Shown one piece after another: positions 35,783-44,770 of a stretch of DNA of 64,000 nt. Position 1 is the stretch's first letter; each line of letters starts with the position of its first letter. The stretch spans positions 1 through 64,000 of the forward strand of contig QCKK01000001.1 of the NCBI GenBank assembly GCA_003215415.1, given 5' to 3'. Origin of the DNA: Prochlorococcus sp. AG-409-N21 (GTDB lineage: Bacteria > Cyanobacteriota > Cyanobacteriia > PCC-6307 > Cyanobiaceae). The notes under the pieces were generated by a model. The model searched no databases. It was not told the DNA's origin and saw only the letters and a list, made by a program, of their open reading frames with translations. A program made the translations under genes and the position numbers.

Positions 35783-35914
35783 AAGTAGGTAAAGTAATTG
35801 TAGTTACATATTGATCTAAAAGGAATATTCGATATTTGAAACGTGAATCAATAATATTAAGATTGAGATTAGATGTAAATGAAGCCTTAATTTCATCTAC
35901 AAAAGTCTGGGCAA

Positions 35915-36096
35915 ATGTTATTGGAATCTAAAGTGGCAAACATTATCAGCAAATTCCGGAAACAAGTCAGATCGACTGGGCATTAAAAGAGGCAAGCCGA
36001 AAATCCCCTCGCCCACCGATAAGCAGGAAATCGAAACCTTCAATCAACCAGAACAGTAAGAAAGTATGTGACAAGAGAAAAATAGAAGGGGGTTGA
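35915..36096 (+). pseudogene. Possible frameshifted small gene
   Basis: ATG 35915 encodes MLLESKVANIISKFRKQVR before a stop at 35984-35986. An overlapping frame then continues as DWALKEASRKSPRPPISRKS and runs to a TGA at 36094-36096. Joined, they would give a short basic protein of about 60 aa with one continuous pattern (K-FR-QV then DWAL-EA). A single-base frameshift near 35965-35980 would explain it. No family name; the call is tentative. Confidence 0.3.
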
Positions 36097-36138
36097 ATCA
36101 CTATTCTTTTAAAGATAATTATTAAGTTCATAATAGAA

Positions 36139-38025
36139 CTAAATACTGTAAAAATTAACTCCGATAATGATCCTGTCTTTTTTACCATTATAGAAGACAG
36201 AGTGCTTCCTAGCTGCAGGAAAGATGACGATCAAACCGTTATCAGGTAATATGTTTTGATCGGGATTCTCCAGCTTTAAAATACCAGGATCATCACAATT
36301 TTGATCTCCTATGGATAAATAATATACAAGTGAGAACTTCCTATTAACAAGATCTAGTCCGTTAATCTGATCTAACTTGGTCAAATGGTGGTGGCTAACC
36401 AATCCACCTCCCGAACGAAATATGGTAAAAAAAGAATCACAAATGAATATATCTGATTTTACATGGGCACTTGCAATCTTAATTAGATCTTTCTTCGTCC
36501 TTTGTATAATAGGATAATCACTGTCAAATAAATTATAGTCTGAACCATGGGCATTCCCAAAAGTTGGTACTTGATATATTCCTTGATCTCTTGATTTAAT
36601 ATTATATAAGCAATCAATAAGATCATTATCTACTGTCCATTGAAGGGTAAATGGAAGGTTAGCTAGGGAATGTTTGTGGAGGTTTCTATTGATTTGACTT
36701 GCTGATGACTCTTTACTCTTATGATTTTGCTCGCGCTTAATGATATTCAGTAGTATTTGAGTATTACTATCAGTTCTCTCTTTAGGAATAAGCGAATTAG
36801 CTTTTAATATGCTATCTAAAGCCAATTCATTATCTCCCATAATGTAGAGGCAAATACTTAGATTTAAATGAGCTTTTGCTAAGTCAGGCTGAAGTTCAAT
36901 AGCTTTACGTTGGGATAATTCTGCTTCCTTAAATTTACCTGATTCTATCAAGATAATTCCTAGATTCGAATGAGCCTCTGCAAAATCAGGTTTTATCTCG
37001 ATGGCTTTGCGTTGTGATAATTCGGCTTCTTTTAAGTTACCGAAATCCTTCAATATGTTTGCCAAATTGTGATAAGCTTCTGCAAAATTAGGTTGAAGTT
37101 GAATAGCTTTCCGTTGAAATAGTTCTGCTTCTCTTGATTTGCCCAGACCTCTCAATAAGAGTCCGAGATTTGCATAAGCATCAGCAAAATTAGGTTGGAG
37201 TTCAATAGCTTTACGTTGTGATAATTCTGCTTCTTTTAATTTGCCAAGATCTCTCAATATATTTCCAAGATTGTAATATGATTTAGGTTCGTTAGGTGAC
37301 AGATCAATAGCTTTTCTCAGTGATATTTCCGCTTCGTTTAATTTGCCAAGATCTTTCAATATATTAGCTAAATTAGAATGGGCTTTAGCGTAATTAGGTT
37401 GTAGCTTAATAGCTTTTCTATGTGATATTTCCGCTTCCTTTAATTTGCCAAGATCTCTCAAAGTATTTCCCAAGTTGTAATGGGCCTTCGCGTAATTAGG
37501 TTGTAGATTTATAGCTTTTCTATGTGATATTTCTGCTTCCTCTAATTTACCAAGATCTCTCAGAATATTTCCCAAGTTGCTATGGGCTTGAACAAAGTTA
37601 GGTTTAAGTTGAATAGCTTTTCGCTGTGATAACTCTGCTTCGGTTAATTTACCAAGATCCTTCAATATATTTCCCAAATTATTGTGGGCCTCAGCGAAAT
37701 TGGGTTTAAGCTCAATAGCTTTTCGCTGTAATAATTCAGCTTTTTTAAGTTTGCCAAGATTTTTTAGAATAATCGCATAGTTAGAAAAAACTCTGTGATC
37801 TCTATAGCCCTGATATATAAAATATTCATAATATTTCATCGCTTCTAAAATATTACCCTGTAGATGAAGCCTTATTGATTGATTAATTATTTGTTTCTTA
37901 GAAGGTTTAGAGGAATCATTAATCTTAACAGTAATATCTTGATTAATTTTTACTGTAGGCAAATCAAATTCTAATGATTCAGGTTCATCTGGCATGCATT
38001 GTTTATCAGCCCCTGACTCTTGCAT
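36139..38025 (-). CDS. TPR protein fused to 2OG-Fe(II) oxygenase-like domain
   Basis: 628 aa. Residues about 45-425 are about eleven near-identical TPR units (consensus AELSQRKAIELxPNFAEAHxNLGNILKDLGKLKE). A C-terminal domain from about 480 to 628 has the HxH-type iron site LVSHHHLTKLD near 540, VNRKFSLVYYLSIGD, IVIFPAARKHSVF with the distal His near 608, and an Arg (KKDRIIIGVNF) for 2-oxoglutarate. It is probably a hydroxylase whose substrate is held by the TPRs. The C-terminus resembles the stand-alone gene at 56536. ATG 38025. Confidence 0.82.
   Translation of the reverse strand: MQESGADKQCMPDEPESLEFDLPTVKINQDITVKINDSSKPSKKQIINQSIRLHLQGNILEAMKYYEYFIYQGYRDHRVFSNYAIILKNLGKLKKAELLQRKAIELKPNFAEAHNNLGNILKDLGKLTEAELSQRKAIQLKPNFVQAHSNLGNILRDLGKLEEAEISHRKAINLQPNYAKAHYNLGNTLRDLGKLKEAEISHRKAIKLQPNYAKAHSNLANILKDLGKLNEAEISLRKAIDLSPNEPKSYYNLGNILRDLGKLKEAELSQRKAIELQPNFADAYANLGLLLRGLGKSREAELFQRKAIQLQPNFAEAYHNLANILKDFGNLKEAELSQRKAIEIKPDFAEAHSNLGIILIESGKFKEAELSQRKAIELQPDLAKAHLNLSICLYIMGDNELALDSILKANSLIPKERTDSNTQILLNIIKREQNHKSKESSASQINRNLHKHSLANLPFTLQWTVDNDLIDCLYNIKSRDQGIYQVPTFGNAHGSDYNLFDSDYPIIQRTKKDLIKIASAHVKSDIFICDSFFTIFRSGGGLVSHHHLTKLDQINGLDLVNRKFSLVYYLSIGDQNCDDPGILKLENPDQNILPDNGLIVIFPAARKHSVFYNGKKDRIIIGVNFYSI
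36850..37790 (-). repeat. 102-bp tandem repeat array encoding the TPR units
   Basis: Successive copies of a 102-bp unit (34 codons) recur with only scattered changes, e.g. AGCTTTTCGTTGTGATAA-like and TTGCCAAGATC-like blocks on the + strand. The high DNA identity points to recent unit duplication or homogenisation. Confidence 0.8.
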
Positions 38026-38247
38026 CTCACCTTTAAATAGGTTTTTAGATAAAGACTATACATTTTATATAATTTTTTCAAAAATGAGGGAAAAGGATAC
38101 AGAGCATGATCTTATGACTAGCATAACCTATTCCAATGCAATGGATATGAGGGGTTCTGAGAAACGATAATTTAAATCAAACCACCCTGAGAGGAGATAT
38201 AGGAAGAATAACATTGCACTTTATGGCACTAAACACAAATTCCTTTT

Positions 38248-39276
38248 CTATTGCCATCCAGCCTCAGCCATAAATCTGATCGACTTTGCGTTAAAAAATC
38301 CAAGTTGACTAACTGTTACTTTATCAGGGCGAACATCTCCAAAATTTCTAACTTCTTTAGAACGATTAAAGCCATTTAATGGATGTTCAAAAGTAGGTCC
38401 TGCTAATCCTTTACTTCCGTGAGGAGATACAAGGTATTCCAATAATTGAATTGCTTCTTGTTTATTTCTTGCGTACTTGGCTATACCTCCAGCACTTACA
38501 TTTACATGTGCTGGGTTTGGTGTAATTACCTTAACTTTTTGGGCTAGTTCCTTATCTCTTTGGCCATTTAAACCAGCTAACATTCTTGCAACATAATAGT
38601 GATTAACAAGGCCAATCCCGCAAATACCTTGAGCCACTGCCCTAGTTAATGCAATATCGCCTGGGAAATACGGTTCTGAAACATTTTTGATCATTCCTTT
38701 AAGCCATTTCTTTGTACCTTTCTCACCTTTCAAAACAATTTGGTCTGCAACCAATGATTGATTATATGGGCTATTTCTTTTACGTAAGCATACTTTTCCT
38801 TTAAGTGTTGGTTTGGCTAGATCTGAATAAGATTTAATTTCATTTACATTAACTAATTTTGGATTTGCAACCATAATCCTGACTCGTCTTGTGAGGGCAT
38901 ACCAACGACCCTTTGGATCTCTATATTTTTCAGGAACTTCCTTATCTAACTTGGGGGATCTATAGCTTTGTAAAAGACCAGACTTGGCGGCATTATGTAT
39001 CCTTGCTGCATCGACTAAAAGAATAATATCTGCCTTTGAATTTCTTCCCTCTCTTTTAAGCTTTTCAATTATTGACATGTCAGTTGTTTCAATTAACTTT
39101 GGAACAATTCCGGTTTCTTCATAAAATCTTTTTAGAATAATCCTGTCGGTATTGTAATGACGCCCAGAGTAAACTCTAACCTCTCCTGCAAATACTCTAC
39201 CAAAAGAAATCCCTGTCAATGGAGTTAGCAAGGTTGTTACAATCAGTGGAATCCCAAGTTTCCTGACTAATTTCAT
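38248..39276 (-). CDS. futA: Fe(III) ABC transporter substrate-binding protein FutA/IdiA
   Basis: 342 aa from ATG 39276 (a longer frame to 39471 adds unrelated residues). A signal peptide spans about 1-28, ending in FAGEVRVYSGRHYN. The periplasmic iron-binding fold is recognisable by YSGRHYNTDR (first Tyr/His ligands), RVRIMVANPKLVN, RNSPYNQSLVADQ and the C-terminal FNRSKEVRNFGDV. It delivers ferric iron to FutB. Divergent from piuC with a 154-base intergenic region that probably holds iron-responsive promoters. The permease gene is 33 kb away in this window. Confidence 0.93.
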   Translation of the reverse strand: MKLVRKLGIPLIVTTLLTPLTGISFGRVFAGEVRVYSGRHYNTDRIILKRFYEETGIVPKLIETTDMSIIEKLKREGRNSKADIILLVDAARIHNAAKSGLLQSYRSPKLDKEVPEKYRDPKGRWYALTRRVRIMVANPKLVNVNEIKSYSDLAKPTLKGKVCLRKRNSPYNQSLVADQIVLKGEKGTKKWLKGMIKNVSEPYFPGDIALTRAVAQGICGIGLVNHYYVARMLAGLNGQRDKELAQKVKVITPNPAHVNVSAGGIAKYARNKQEAIQLLEYLVSPHGSKGLAGPTFEHPLNGFNRSKEVRNFGDVRPDKVTVSQLGFFNAKSIRFMAEAGWQ

Positions 39277-39430
39277 TTCAAACTGGTAACTGAACAATAT
39301 CAATCTCACTTTATCCAGTACAAAGCATTCCATCATGCTAGTGTTTATTTTATACTGTCTAAAGTAACAATATTTACACAAGCAAGTCTTTGCTGATTTT
39401 GAATCATAATGAACTTGCTTAACAATACAA

Positions 39431-40096
39431 ATGGAATATTTGATTCTCCCTCTCCTTTCCGAAGTAACCACAAGAAAAATAGTTGACCTGCTACTAAGCG
39501 ATGAAGAAGCTTGGCAAGATGGAAAAATAACCGCAGGCTCATATGCTTCGCAAATAAAAAATAATCTTCAACTAGACAGAGACTCAGATATAGCAATCGA
39601 GGTTGGAAATCAGATACAAGAATCTTTAAAAAACAATCAATTAATCAAAAGCTTCTCATTACCTCATAAATATCATGGCCTAATGTTTACAAAAACAGGT
39701 AGTGGTCAAGGCTATGGAATGCACCTAGACAATCCTTATATGAGCAGTGGAAGGAGTGATTTATCCTTTACGGTCTTCCTTAACGACAAAAATTCTTACG
39801 AAGGTGGAGAACTTTGCATCCAAAATATGCAAGATGAAGAGAAAATCAAATTGCAATCAGGAGATATAATTATTTATCCAAGTACAAGCCTTCACGCAGT
39901 AGAGGAGGTCACCAAAGGAGAAAGAATTGTTTGCGTAGGCTGGATTCAAAGCTATATAAAAAGCAATGAAGATAGAAATAATCTTTTCTATATTGATGCA
40001 GGTGCAAAAAAATTACTCGCAGAACATGGCAAATCACCCGAATTAGATTTAATTTTCCAGGGATATAGTAACCTTCTTAGAAGGCTTGGAGACTGA
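39431..40096 (+). CDS. piuC: PKHD-type 2OG-Fe(II) hydroxylase PiuC
   Basis: 221 aa, Fe(II)/2-oxoglutarate-dependent hydroxylase of the PiuC/YbiX type, associated with siderophore or iron uptake and regulated by iron in other bacteria. The iron triad is H98-x-D100 (YGMHLDNP) and H155 (SLHAVEEV), with Arg165 (ERIVCVGW) for 2-oxoglutarate; SFTVFLN forms the core strand. The C-terminal LLRRLGD also fits the family. ATG 39431, divergent from futA, which supports a joint role in iron limitation. Confidence 0.93.
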   Translation: MEYLILPLLSEVTTRKIVDLLLSDEEAWQDGKITAGSYASQIKNNLQLDRDSDIAIEVGNQIQESLKNNQLIKSFSLPHKYHGLMFTKTGSGQGYGMHLDNPYMSSGRSDLSFTVFLNDKNSYEGGELCIQNMQDEEKIKLQSGDIIIYPSTSLHAVEEVTKGERIVCVGWIQSYIKSNEDRNNLFYIDAGAKKLLAEHGKSPELDLIFQGYSNLLRRLGD

Positions 40097-40192
40097 TTGG
40101 ATCATTTAATACAAAGGAGCGTATCATTTAAAAATACTATTTTGACTTAATCAGCCAAAATACACAGAATAATCAACTGAACTCACTTCAAA

Positions 40193-40438
40193 ATGAGTAA
40201 TAAATCTCCTGTTGCAATCTTTATGGTTGCAAGTGCATTACTCGCAGGAACTACATTGGATGCAAGACCTGGTTTTTCTGGCGAGAAGCATCGTCCATCA
40301 GGTGGCTTAAAAGAATGGTCAGCAGATCAACCTATTGATGCCAAAAGCAAACTAGATAAAGCAGCTAAAAAATCTGCAAAGAAAGCAAAAGAAGAGAATG
40401 TCTGCATTCCTATAGGAGAAGGAGAAAACTGCTGGTAA
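40193..40438 (+). CDS. Hypothetical secreted basic protein (81 aa)
   Basis: Signal-like N-terminus (SPVAIFMVASALLAGTTLDA), then a Lys-rich middle (SKLDKAAKKSAKKAKEE) and a C-terminal pair of Cys (VCIPIGEGENCW). Function unknown. It is followed by its own terminator and lies 96 bases downstream of piuC. ATG 40193. Confidence 0.6.
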   Translation: MSNKSPVAIFMVASALLAGTTLDARPGFSGEKHRPSGGLKEWSADQPIDAKSKLDKAAKKSAKKAKEENVCIPIGEGENCW

Positions 40439-40472
40439 AAAATATATAAAAATAAATAATTCTAGGAACACA

Positions 40473-40508
40473 AAAATCCATTACTTAATAATGCAGTAAT
40501 GGATTTTT
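40473..40508 (+). terminator. Intrinsic terminator of the 81-aa gene
   Basis: Stem AAAATCCATTAC / GTAATGGATTTT (12 bp) with an 11-base loop, followed by TTT. It lies 35 bases after the stop at 40438. Confidence 0.8.
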
Positions 40509-40532
40509 TTAATAGATAATAAAAACAAGTAC

Positions 40533-40567
40533 AAAAAAAACGCCCACATAAGTGGGCGTTTTTTTTT
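40533..40567. terminator. Intrinsic terminator of the porin gene
   Basis: GC-rich stem CGCCCAC / GTGGGCG (40541-40547 and 40552-40558) flanked by eight A and nine or so T, so it works from both strands. It lies 26 bases beyond the porin stop on the reverse strand. Confidence 0.85.
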
Positions 40568-40592
40568 CTAAAAATGATAGTTGCCTATCAAA

Positions 40593-42083
40593 TCAGAATC
40601 TGAATGTGGTGTTAACAATAGCACCTGTTACATCATCTTTAGAGCCATCCTTTGGATCGCTCAGGCCAAATACGGCAGGTGTGACTGAAACATTGTCAGA
40701 CACTTTGAATGTGTAATAGGCCTCCCAAATGAAGTTGTCATCTCCACCGTCATCAGCTCCGCCAACAATGTCAGAAGCGTACTGACGTTGCGCAATAGCA
40801 AGACCTGCTGAGTTTCCATCAACAAAAGCATCCTTCCAAGAAAGTCCGATCATCCAGCCAGCTGTTTTCTCAGTAGAGCCTGTCTTACCATCATCATCCA
40901 CAGTGGCTACGTCATAACCAACTGAGATTGAAGGAATAGCACCTGTAGTTTCAGGCTGCCAGTAACCTCTTAGGCCAACTGCGTCAGTATCACCAGTGCG
41001 GTTCTTTCCGGCTGTTGTACCGAATCCAGCTGAAGGCTGAGAGTTACCAGTTTTGTGGGAATAAGCAGCTGAAACCTGCCAACTAGGACTGCCATACTCA
41101 ACCTTGGTCAAGAACATTCCCTTGGAACCATCGGTGAGAATGCCGCCTGTAGTTGGATCAGCACTTTCACCAGTACTGCTGGAAGCAGTGTAGTTAGTTG
41201 ATACAGCAAACCTTGGCTGACTACGGTCTTCAACTGACTGAGTCCAAGCAGCACCAAAACCCTGACCAGTAGAGGCTCCATAAACGGATCCGTTACCACC
41301 AAGCTTGAGCTCTTTCAAGATTGGCTTATAAACAGAAGGTGCACTGGCCAACATGTAATAGTTCTCGATTTTTGCACCGAGCCACATTCTGATGTTGTCA
41401 CCAACTGGGAACTGATACCAAAGTTTGTCGACTTTTAGGGTGTCGTCATTGCTGTTGGCATGGTTCACATAAACACCACTGGAATTCTTCAGGTTGCTAG
41501 GACCAAAGTTTCCTGTCTTGATGCGGGTGTAGAGAAGATCTCTTCCAGTAAAACTAGAGTTGAGATTGAGCTGATAGGTGTAATTAAAGGAAACTGCATC
41601 CTTTGTAGAGGAAGAATCTTCATCCGTACCACCTACTGTGAAAATTGCCTTTCCGTTCAACTTGGTAGTTGAAGAGAATTGACCAGCTTCAAATTCACCA
41701 ACCTTAGCTTCAAGACCATCTACACGGCCTTTAAGCACAGCCAGTTCAGGACCAAATTCATTCATCAAACGACGAACATCATCAGTGGCTTCACTGATGT
41801 TCTCGAGGCAAGCGTTTAACAAAGAAGCTGCTTCGAAACGAGTCATGGCTTTGTCGCCACTTGGAGAAGCAACGCACCCATGACGCTCAACTAAAGATGA
41901 AAGAGCTTGATATGCCCAATCAGTTGGCTGAACATCAGAAAACTGGGAAGCGCTTGTTACTTGCTTGCTTGAAGCAGAGTAATCAGATACTGCATCTATG
42001 TTTAGATCAGCAGCTGTTGCAGCCATTGGAGCCAAAAGGCCCAAGGCAGCAGGAGCTACCAGCAATTGCTGGAAAAGTTTCAT
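40593..42083 (-). CDS. Som/OprB-type outer-membrane porin with SLH domain
   Basis: 496 aa from ATG 42083, the start of MKLFQQLLVAPAALG; a longer frame to 42095 begins GTG and adds four residues. A signal peptide spans about 1-27. A surface-layer-homology domain lies around 45-95 (FSDVQPTDWAYQALSSLVERHGC, MTRFEAASLLNACLE), then a coiled-coil linker (LAVLKGRVDGLEAKVGEFEAG). The rest is an OprB-like 16-strand barrel ending in aromatic F (NTTFRF). It is the abundant nutrient-uptake porin of marine cyanobacteria. Composition is GC-richer than its neighbours, as for highly expressed genes. Confidence 0.93.
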   Translation of the reverse strand: MKLFQQLLVAPAALGLLAPMAATAADLNIDAVSDYSASSKQVTSASQFSDVQPTDWAYQALSSLVERHGCVASPSGDKAMTRFEAASLLNACLENISEATDDVRRLMNEFGPELAVLKGRVDGLEAKVGEFEAGQFSSTTKLNGKAIFTVGGTDEDSSSTKDAVSFNYTYQLNLNSSFTGRDLLYTRIKTGNFGPSNLKNSSGVYVNHANSNDDTLKVDKLWYQFPVGDNIRMWLGAKIENYYMLASAPSVYKPILKELKLGGNGSVYGASTGQGFGAAWTQSVEDRSQPRFAVSTNYTASSSTGESADPTTGGILTDGSKGMFLTKVEYGSPSWQVSAAYSHKTGNSQPSAGFGTTAGKNRTGDTDAVGLRGYWQPETTGAIPSISVGYDVATVDDDGKTGSTEKTAGWMIGLSWKDAFVDGNSAGLAIAQRQYASDIVGGADDGGDDNFIWEAYYTFKVSDNVSVTPAVFGLSDPKDGSKDDVTGAIVNTTFRF

Positions 42084-42088
42084 TGAAT

Positions 42089-42097
42089 TCCTCACAC
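42089..42097 (-). promoter_or_regulatory. Yfr1-type sRNA target site overlapping the porin Shine-Dalgarno
   Basis: On the mRNA strand the leader reads GUGUGAGGA six bases before the ATG. This is complementary to UCCUCACAC, the conserved single-stranded core of the cyanobacterial sRNA Yfr1, and it contains the ribosome-binding AGGA. In Prochlorococcus MED4, Yfr1 represses porin (som) mRNAs through this pairing. The yfr1 gene itself is not in this window. Confidence 0.75.
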
Positions 42098-42119
42098 AAA
42101 AAAGCCCTTATAAGGGCTT
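42098..42119 (-). terminator. Hairpin with T-run in the porin leader (attenuator or upstream terminator)
   Basis: A perfect 18-base palindrome AAGCCCTTATAAGGGCTT at 42102-42119, followed on the reverse strand by six T, immediately upstream of the Yfr1 site. It could end the glyQ transcript or act as an attenuator of the porin. A TTGCTT-N18-TATCAT promoter-like pair lies just upstream, which would put the start at or just before the hairpin. Which role is real cannot be read from sequence. Confidence 0.6.
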
Positions 42120-42316
42120 GTTAATGATATTAAAAATTTTTGAATGAAAGCAAGGTAAGAGCCACTAATCAGAAGATGTATATCAATTAGTAGAGCTAGA
42201 TGTATCAGATAAGACAATTGAGGGTACTTCTCTATACCTTCTTAACTTTGGCATAGTACTAGGTGAAAGTTGCAAACCAAAAAACCTACTAATAAGGACT
42301 TTAAGTCAAAGGATTG

Positions 42317-43210
42317 TTAATTGATAGATGTTGATCTAGATAACAACGGAAATCCCATTTCTTCTCGTTCGACAACCCAAGCTTCTGCTACTTGGCGTGC
42401 AAGATTTCTTATCCTTGCAATAGTTGCTGTCCTCTCAGTAACAGAAATGACTCCTCGGGCTTCCAATAGATTAAAAGTGTGGCTGCACTTCAATACGAAA
42501 TCTAGTGCTGGAGAAGGAAGTTTTTTTTCAATTAAATTTGTTGCTTCTTGCTCATATATAGAAAAGAGTTTTTTATGTATCTCTGGATCAGAATCTTCAA
42601 AATTAAATTGGCATTGGTTCTTTTCGAATGGAAGCCAAATATCACCATAACTAATGTTTTTGTTCCACATAAGCTCCCAAATACTTTCTACATTCTGTAA
42701 ATACATAGCAATTCGTTCCAGGCCATATGTAATCTCTATTGATACTGGTCGACAATCTAACCCTCCACACTGTTGAAAATAAGTAAACTGAGTAACTTCC
42801 ATACCATCTAACCAAACCTCCCAGCCAACTCCCCAGGCACCCAAAGTAGGGGATTCCCAATTGTCTTCTACAAACCGAATATCATGATCAGAAGAAGGAA
42901 TGCCCAATGACTGAAGAGAATCTAAATATGTTTCCTGAATAGAATCAGGAGAAGGCTTTATCAAAACCTGATATTGGAAATAATGCTGAGCTCGATTTGG
43001 ATTCTCCCCATACCTACCATCATTGGGCCTTCTGCATGGCTCAGGGTATGCAACTGACCAAGGCTCTGGACCTAAGGCTCTCAAGACAGTATGAGGATTC
43101 ATTGTCCCTGCGCCTTTCTCTGTGTCATACGGTTGCAAGAGCAAGCATCCCTGATCAGACCAAAATTTATTAAGGGTTGAAATAATGTCCTGGAAGTTCA
43201 CTATTCCCAT
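42317..43210 (-). CDS. glyQ: Glycyl-tRNA synthetase alpha subunit
   Basis: 297-aa class II synthetase alpha chain. It charges tRNA-Gly together with GlyS, which is not in the window. The family N-terminus [36 protein letters not shown], the ATP-site [22 protein letters not shown] and the motif [24 protein letters not shown] are all present. The C-terminal helices ([20 protein letters not shown]) fit. ATG 43210; an in-frame GTG three codons later is a possible shorter start. Confidence 0.95.
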   Translation of the reverse strand: MGIVNFQDIISTLNKFWSDQGCLLLQPYDTEKGAGTMNPHTVLRALGPEPWSVAYPEPCRRPNDGRYGENPNRAQHYFQYQVLIKPSPDSIQETYLDSLQSLGIPSSDHDIRFVEDNWESPTLGAWGVGWEVWLDGMEVTQFTYFQQCGGLDCRPVSIEITYGLERIAMYLQNVESIWELMWNKNISYGDIWLPFEKNQCQFNFEDSDPEIHKKLFSIYEQEATNLIEKKLPSPALDFVLKCSHTFNLLEARGVISVTERTATIARIRNLARQVAEAWVVEREEMGFPLLSRSTSIN

Positions 43211-43358
43211 CCCAATTGAGCTTTGCTTCCCAAAGTATTGGGAAATCCAGGCAAAAGGTTATTAATCAAGACACATTCCATCATGGTTTTCTTATGAAGA
43301 GCCTAACCGAGTGGGAGAAGTTAGGAAGATTCTCGCCTGAACGAAGGAATGAATTAAA

Positions 43359-44003
43359 TTATTTATCTTGTTTAAAGCTTATATTACCTGCTACTGAAAT
43401 CCTTGGATCACTGGAACAATGAAAAGGGTAAACACAATGTCTTAATGCTGCTGGAAAAAAAAGCATAGTTCCTTCAAGTGATGGAGATAACTTATAGGCA
43501 TAATTTCTAATTTTTCCTAGAGAATCGATGTACTCAAATTCAAAGTTACCAGCTTTTTTATCATTGTCGTTCATATCAACAAACTGAGGGAGACGAGCTT
43601 GATTCTCCCAGTCATAAGGAATCTTAAGCCAAATAGTAAAAGAATAAAGGCTACGGTGGTCATGATATGGATTAAATTCATTTTGATATTGATAATTAAC
43701 CCAAAGTCTATTCAATGTTAATTGTGGGTTACTACTTGAAATTACATTGTATTTTTCGGGATCTTTTCCATAATTATGTTTACGAAAATAAGTAATCAAT
43801 GGTTCGCAGACTTGTTTATAGAAATAGTCCCTATCGTCTTCAAGTACATAACTGATAGAGATATTTCCTGCCAAGCTAGATTTATGATTTATCTTTGAAA
43901 GGTTACTTTTATCTATTAACATCCAAAGGTAGTCGACAATAGCCCTATCTAACCTGACCTCCAAGAAACCAGTTGTTGGAGGTTGAATCTTCTTTACTTC
44001 CAT
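43359..44003 (-). CDS. 2OG-Fe(II) oxygenase-like protein (HxH type)
   Basis: 214 aa. The double-stranded beta-helix core has PYHDHRSLYSFTIWLKIPYD with H114 and H116 at the iron site. The distal His189 lies in MLFFPAALRHCVYPF, and Arg201 (DPRISVAGNI) could bind 2-oxoglutarate. This family is frequent in cyanophages and marine cyanobacteria and is annotated only as putative 2OG-Fe(II) oxygenase. It was probably acquired by transfer. Start ATG 44003, 149 bases from glyQ on the same strand. Confidence 0.78.
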   Translation of the reverse strand: MEVKKIQPPTTGFLEVRLDRAIVDYLWMLIDKSNLSKINHKSSLAGNISISYVLEDDRDYFYKQVCEPLITYFRKHNYGKDPEKYNVISSSNPQLTLNRLWVNYQYQNEFNPYHDHRSLYSFTIWLKIPYDWENQARLPQFVDMNDNDKKAGNFEFEYIDSLGKIRNYAYKLSPSLEGTMLFFPAALRHCVYPFHCSSDPRISVAGNISFKQDK

Positions 44004-44770
44004 TATATAGAAAAAGGGTCAAAGTAAAATGATAGTTTTAGCCAATAGCTCTTTAATTAGGTTTAGGCTTAGGTTTAAAGAACTGAATTTACATTAAATA
44101 AAAGCTATTGATTCAATGTACTTTACAGGTTGAAAGCTTGAAAGGTGCATTTTATATAGAAATAATTAAAGTTCCATTTAGAGTCTAATTTTAAAATTGA
44201 AAGTATATGATGCTCATTCAAATAAGCTATCAATCTCTAAGTTGAATCAAGTCAAGTAAAAACAAATTATCTAATTAAGAAATAAAACGTAGGTGAAATA
44301 ATTTAATAAATGGATCGAGATAGTAAAAGCTAAAATTCGTAGTGAATAAATTATAATAATTTCCAAATTACATAAATCCGGATCTTCTTATTTCCAAATT
44401 CATCCTTTGCTATCTTCGGCACAGGGTTGGGTTTCCTTCCGAACTAATATAAATAATATAGCTTAAAAGTTATGTTTTGGTTAGGTTCACCCCTCTCAAA
44501 CCCTTTCCCCTACTGAGTTATATAATTATGTCCTGAAAGTACATATTTGCTTCTCCGCTAGTGATGGGAAGGGTTTTAGGGATTGGAATCTAATGATGCC
44601 TCGCCGACTAATCAATACGAATTCTTTTAAAAAGAATTCAGAGATCGCAACAATGGTTTAAAAGGGAGAAGTCATTAGAAGAACTAAAGGACAATAGTCT
44701 GATTAAGAGCTTGCCTTAATAGAATTAAAAAGGAAGCAAAATCAGAGCGAACTTGTCAGTGATTTTTCAG
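44004..44770. other. 767-base AT-rich gap
   Basis: No credible ORF on either strand. It holds a 21-base perfect palindrome (44619-44639) and an imperfect long-range inverted repeat (about 44497-44510 with 44569-44580) around a 55-base loop, which could be part of an ncRNA. Promoters of the reverse-strand gene at 43359 must lie at its left end. Confidence 0.5.
44619..44639. repeat. 21-base perfect palindrome
   Basis: GAATTCTTTT, one central A, then AAAAGAATTC. It is the only such element in the 44004-44770 gap and is not followed by a T-run. Confidence 0.85.

Noticed and set aside
35967-36188. 73-aa reverse ORF after tRNA-Ser
   Set aside because: It is antisense to the better forward pattern at 35915-36096 and overlaps the end of the TPR-2OG gene.
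36850-37790. Regular repeats that could suggest a CRISPR array
   Set aside because: Spacing is exactly 102 bp, in frame and without unique spacers; it encodes TPR units.
43216-43422. 68-aa forward ORF upstream of glyQ
   Set aside because: It overlaps the 2OG oxygenase gene on the other strand; no Shine-Dalgarno or family pattern.
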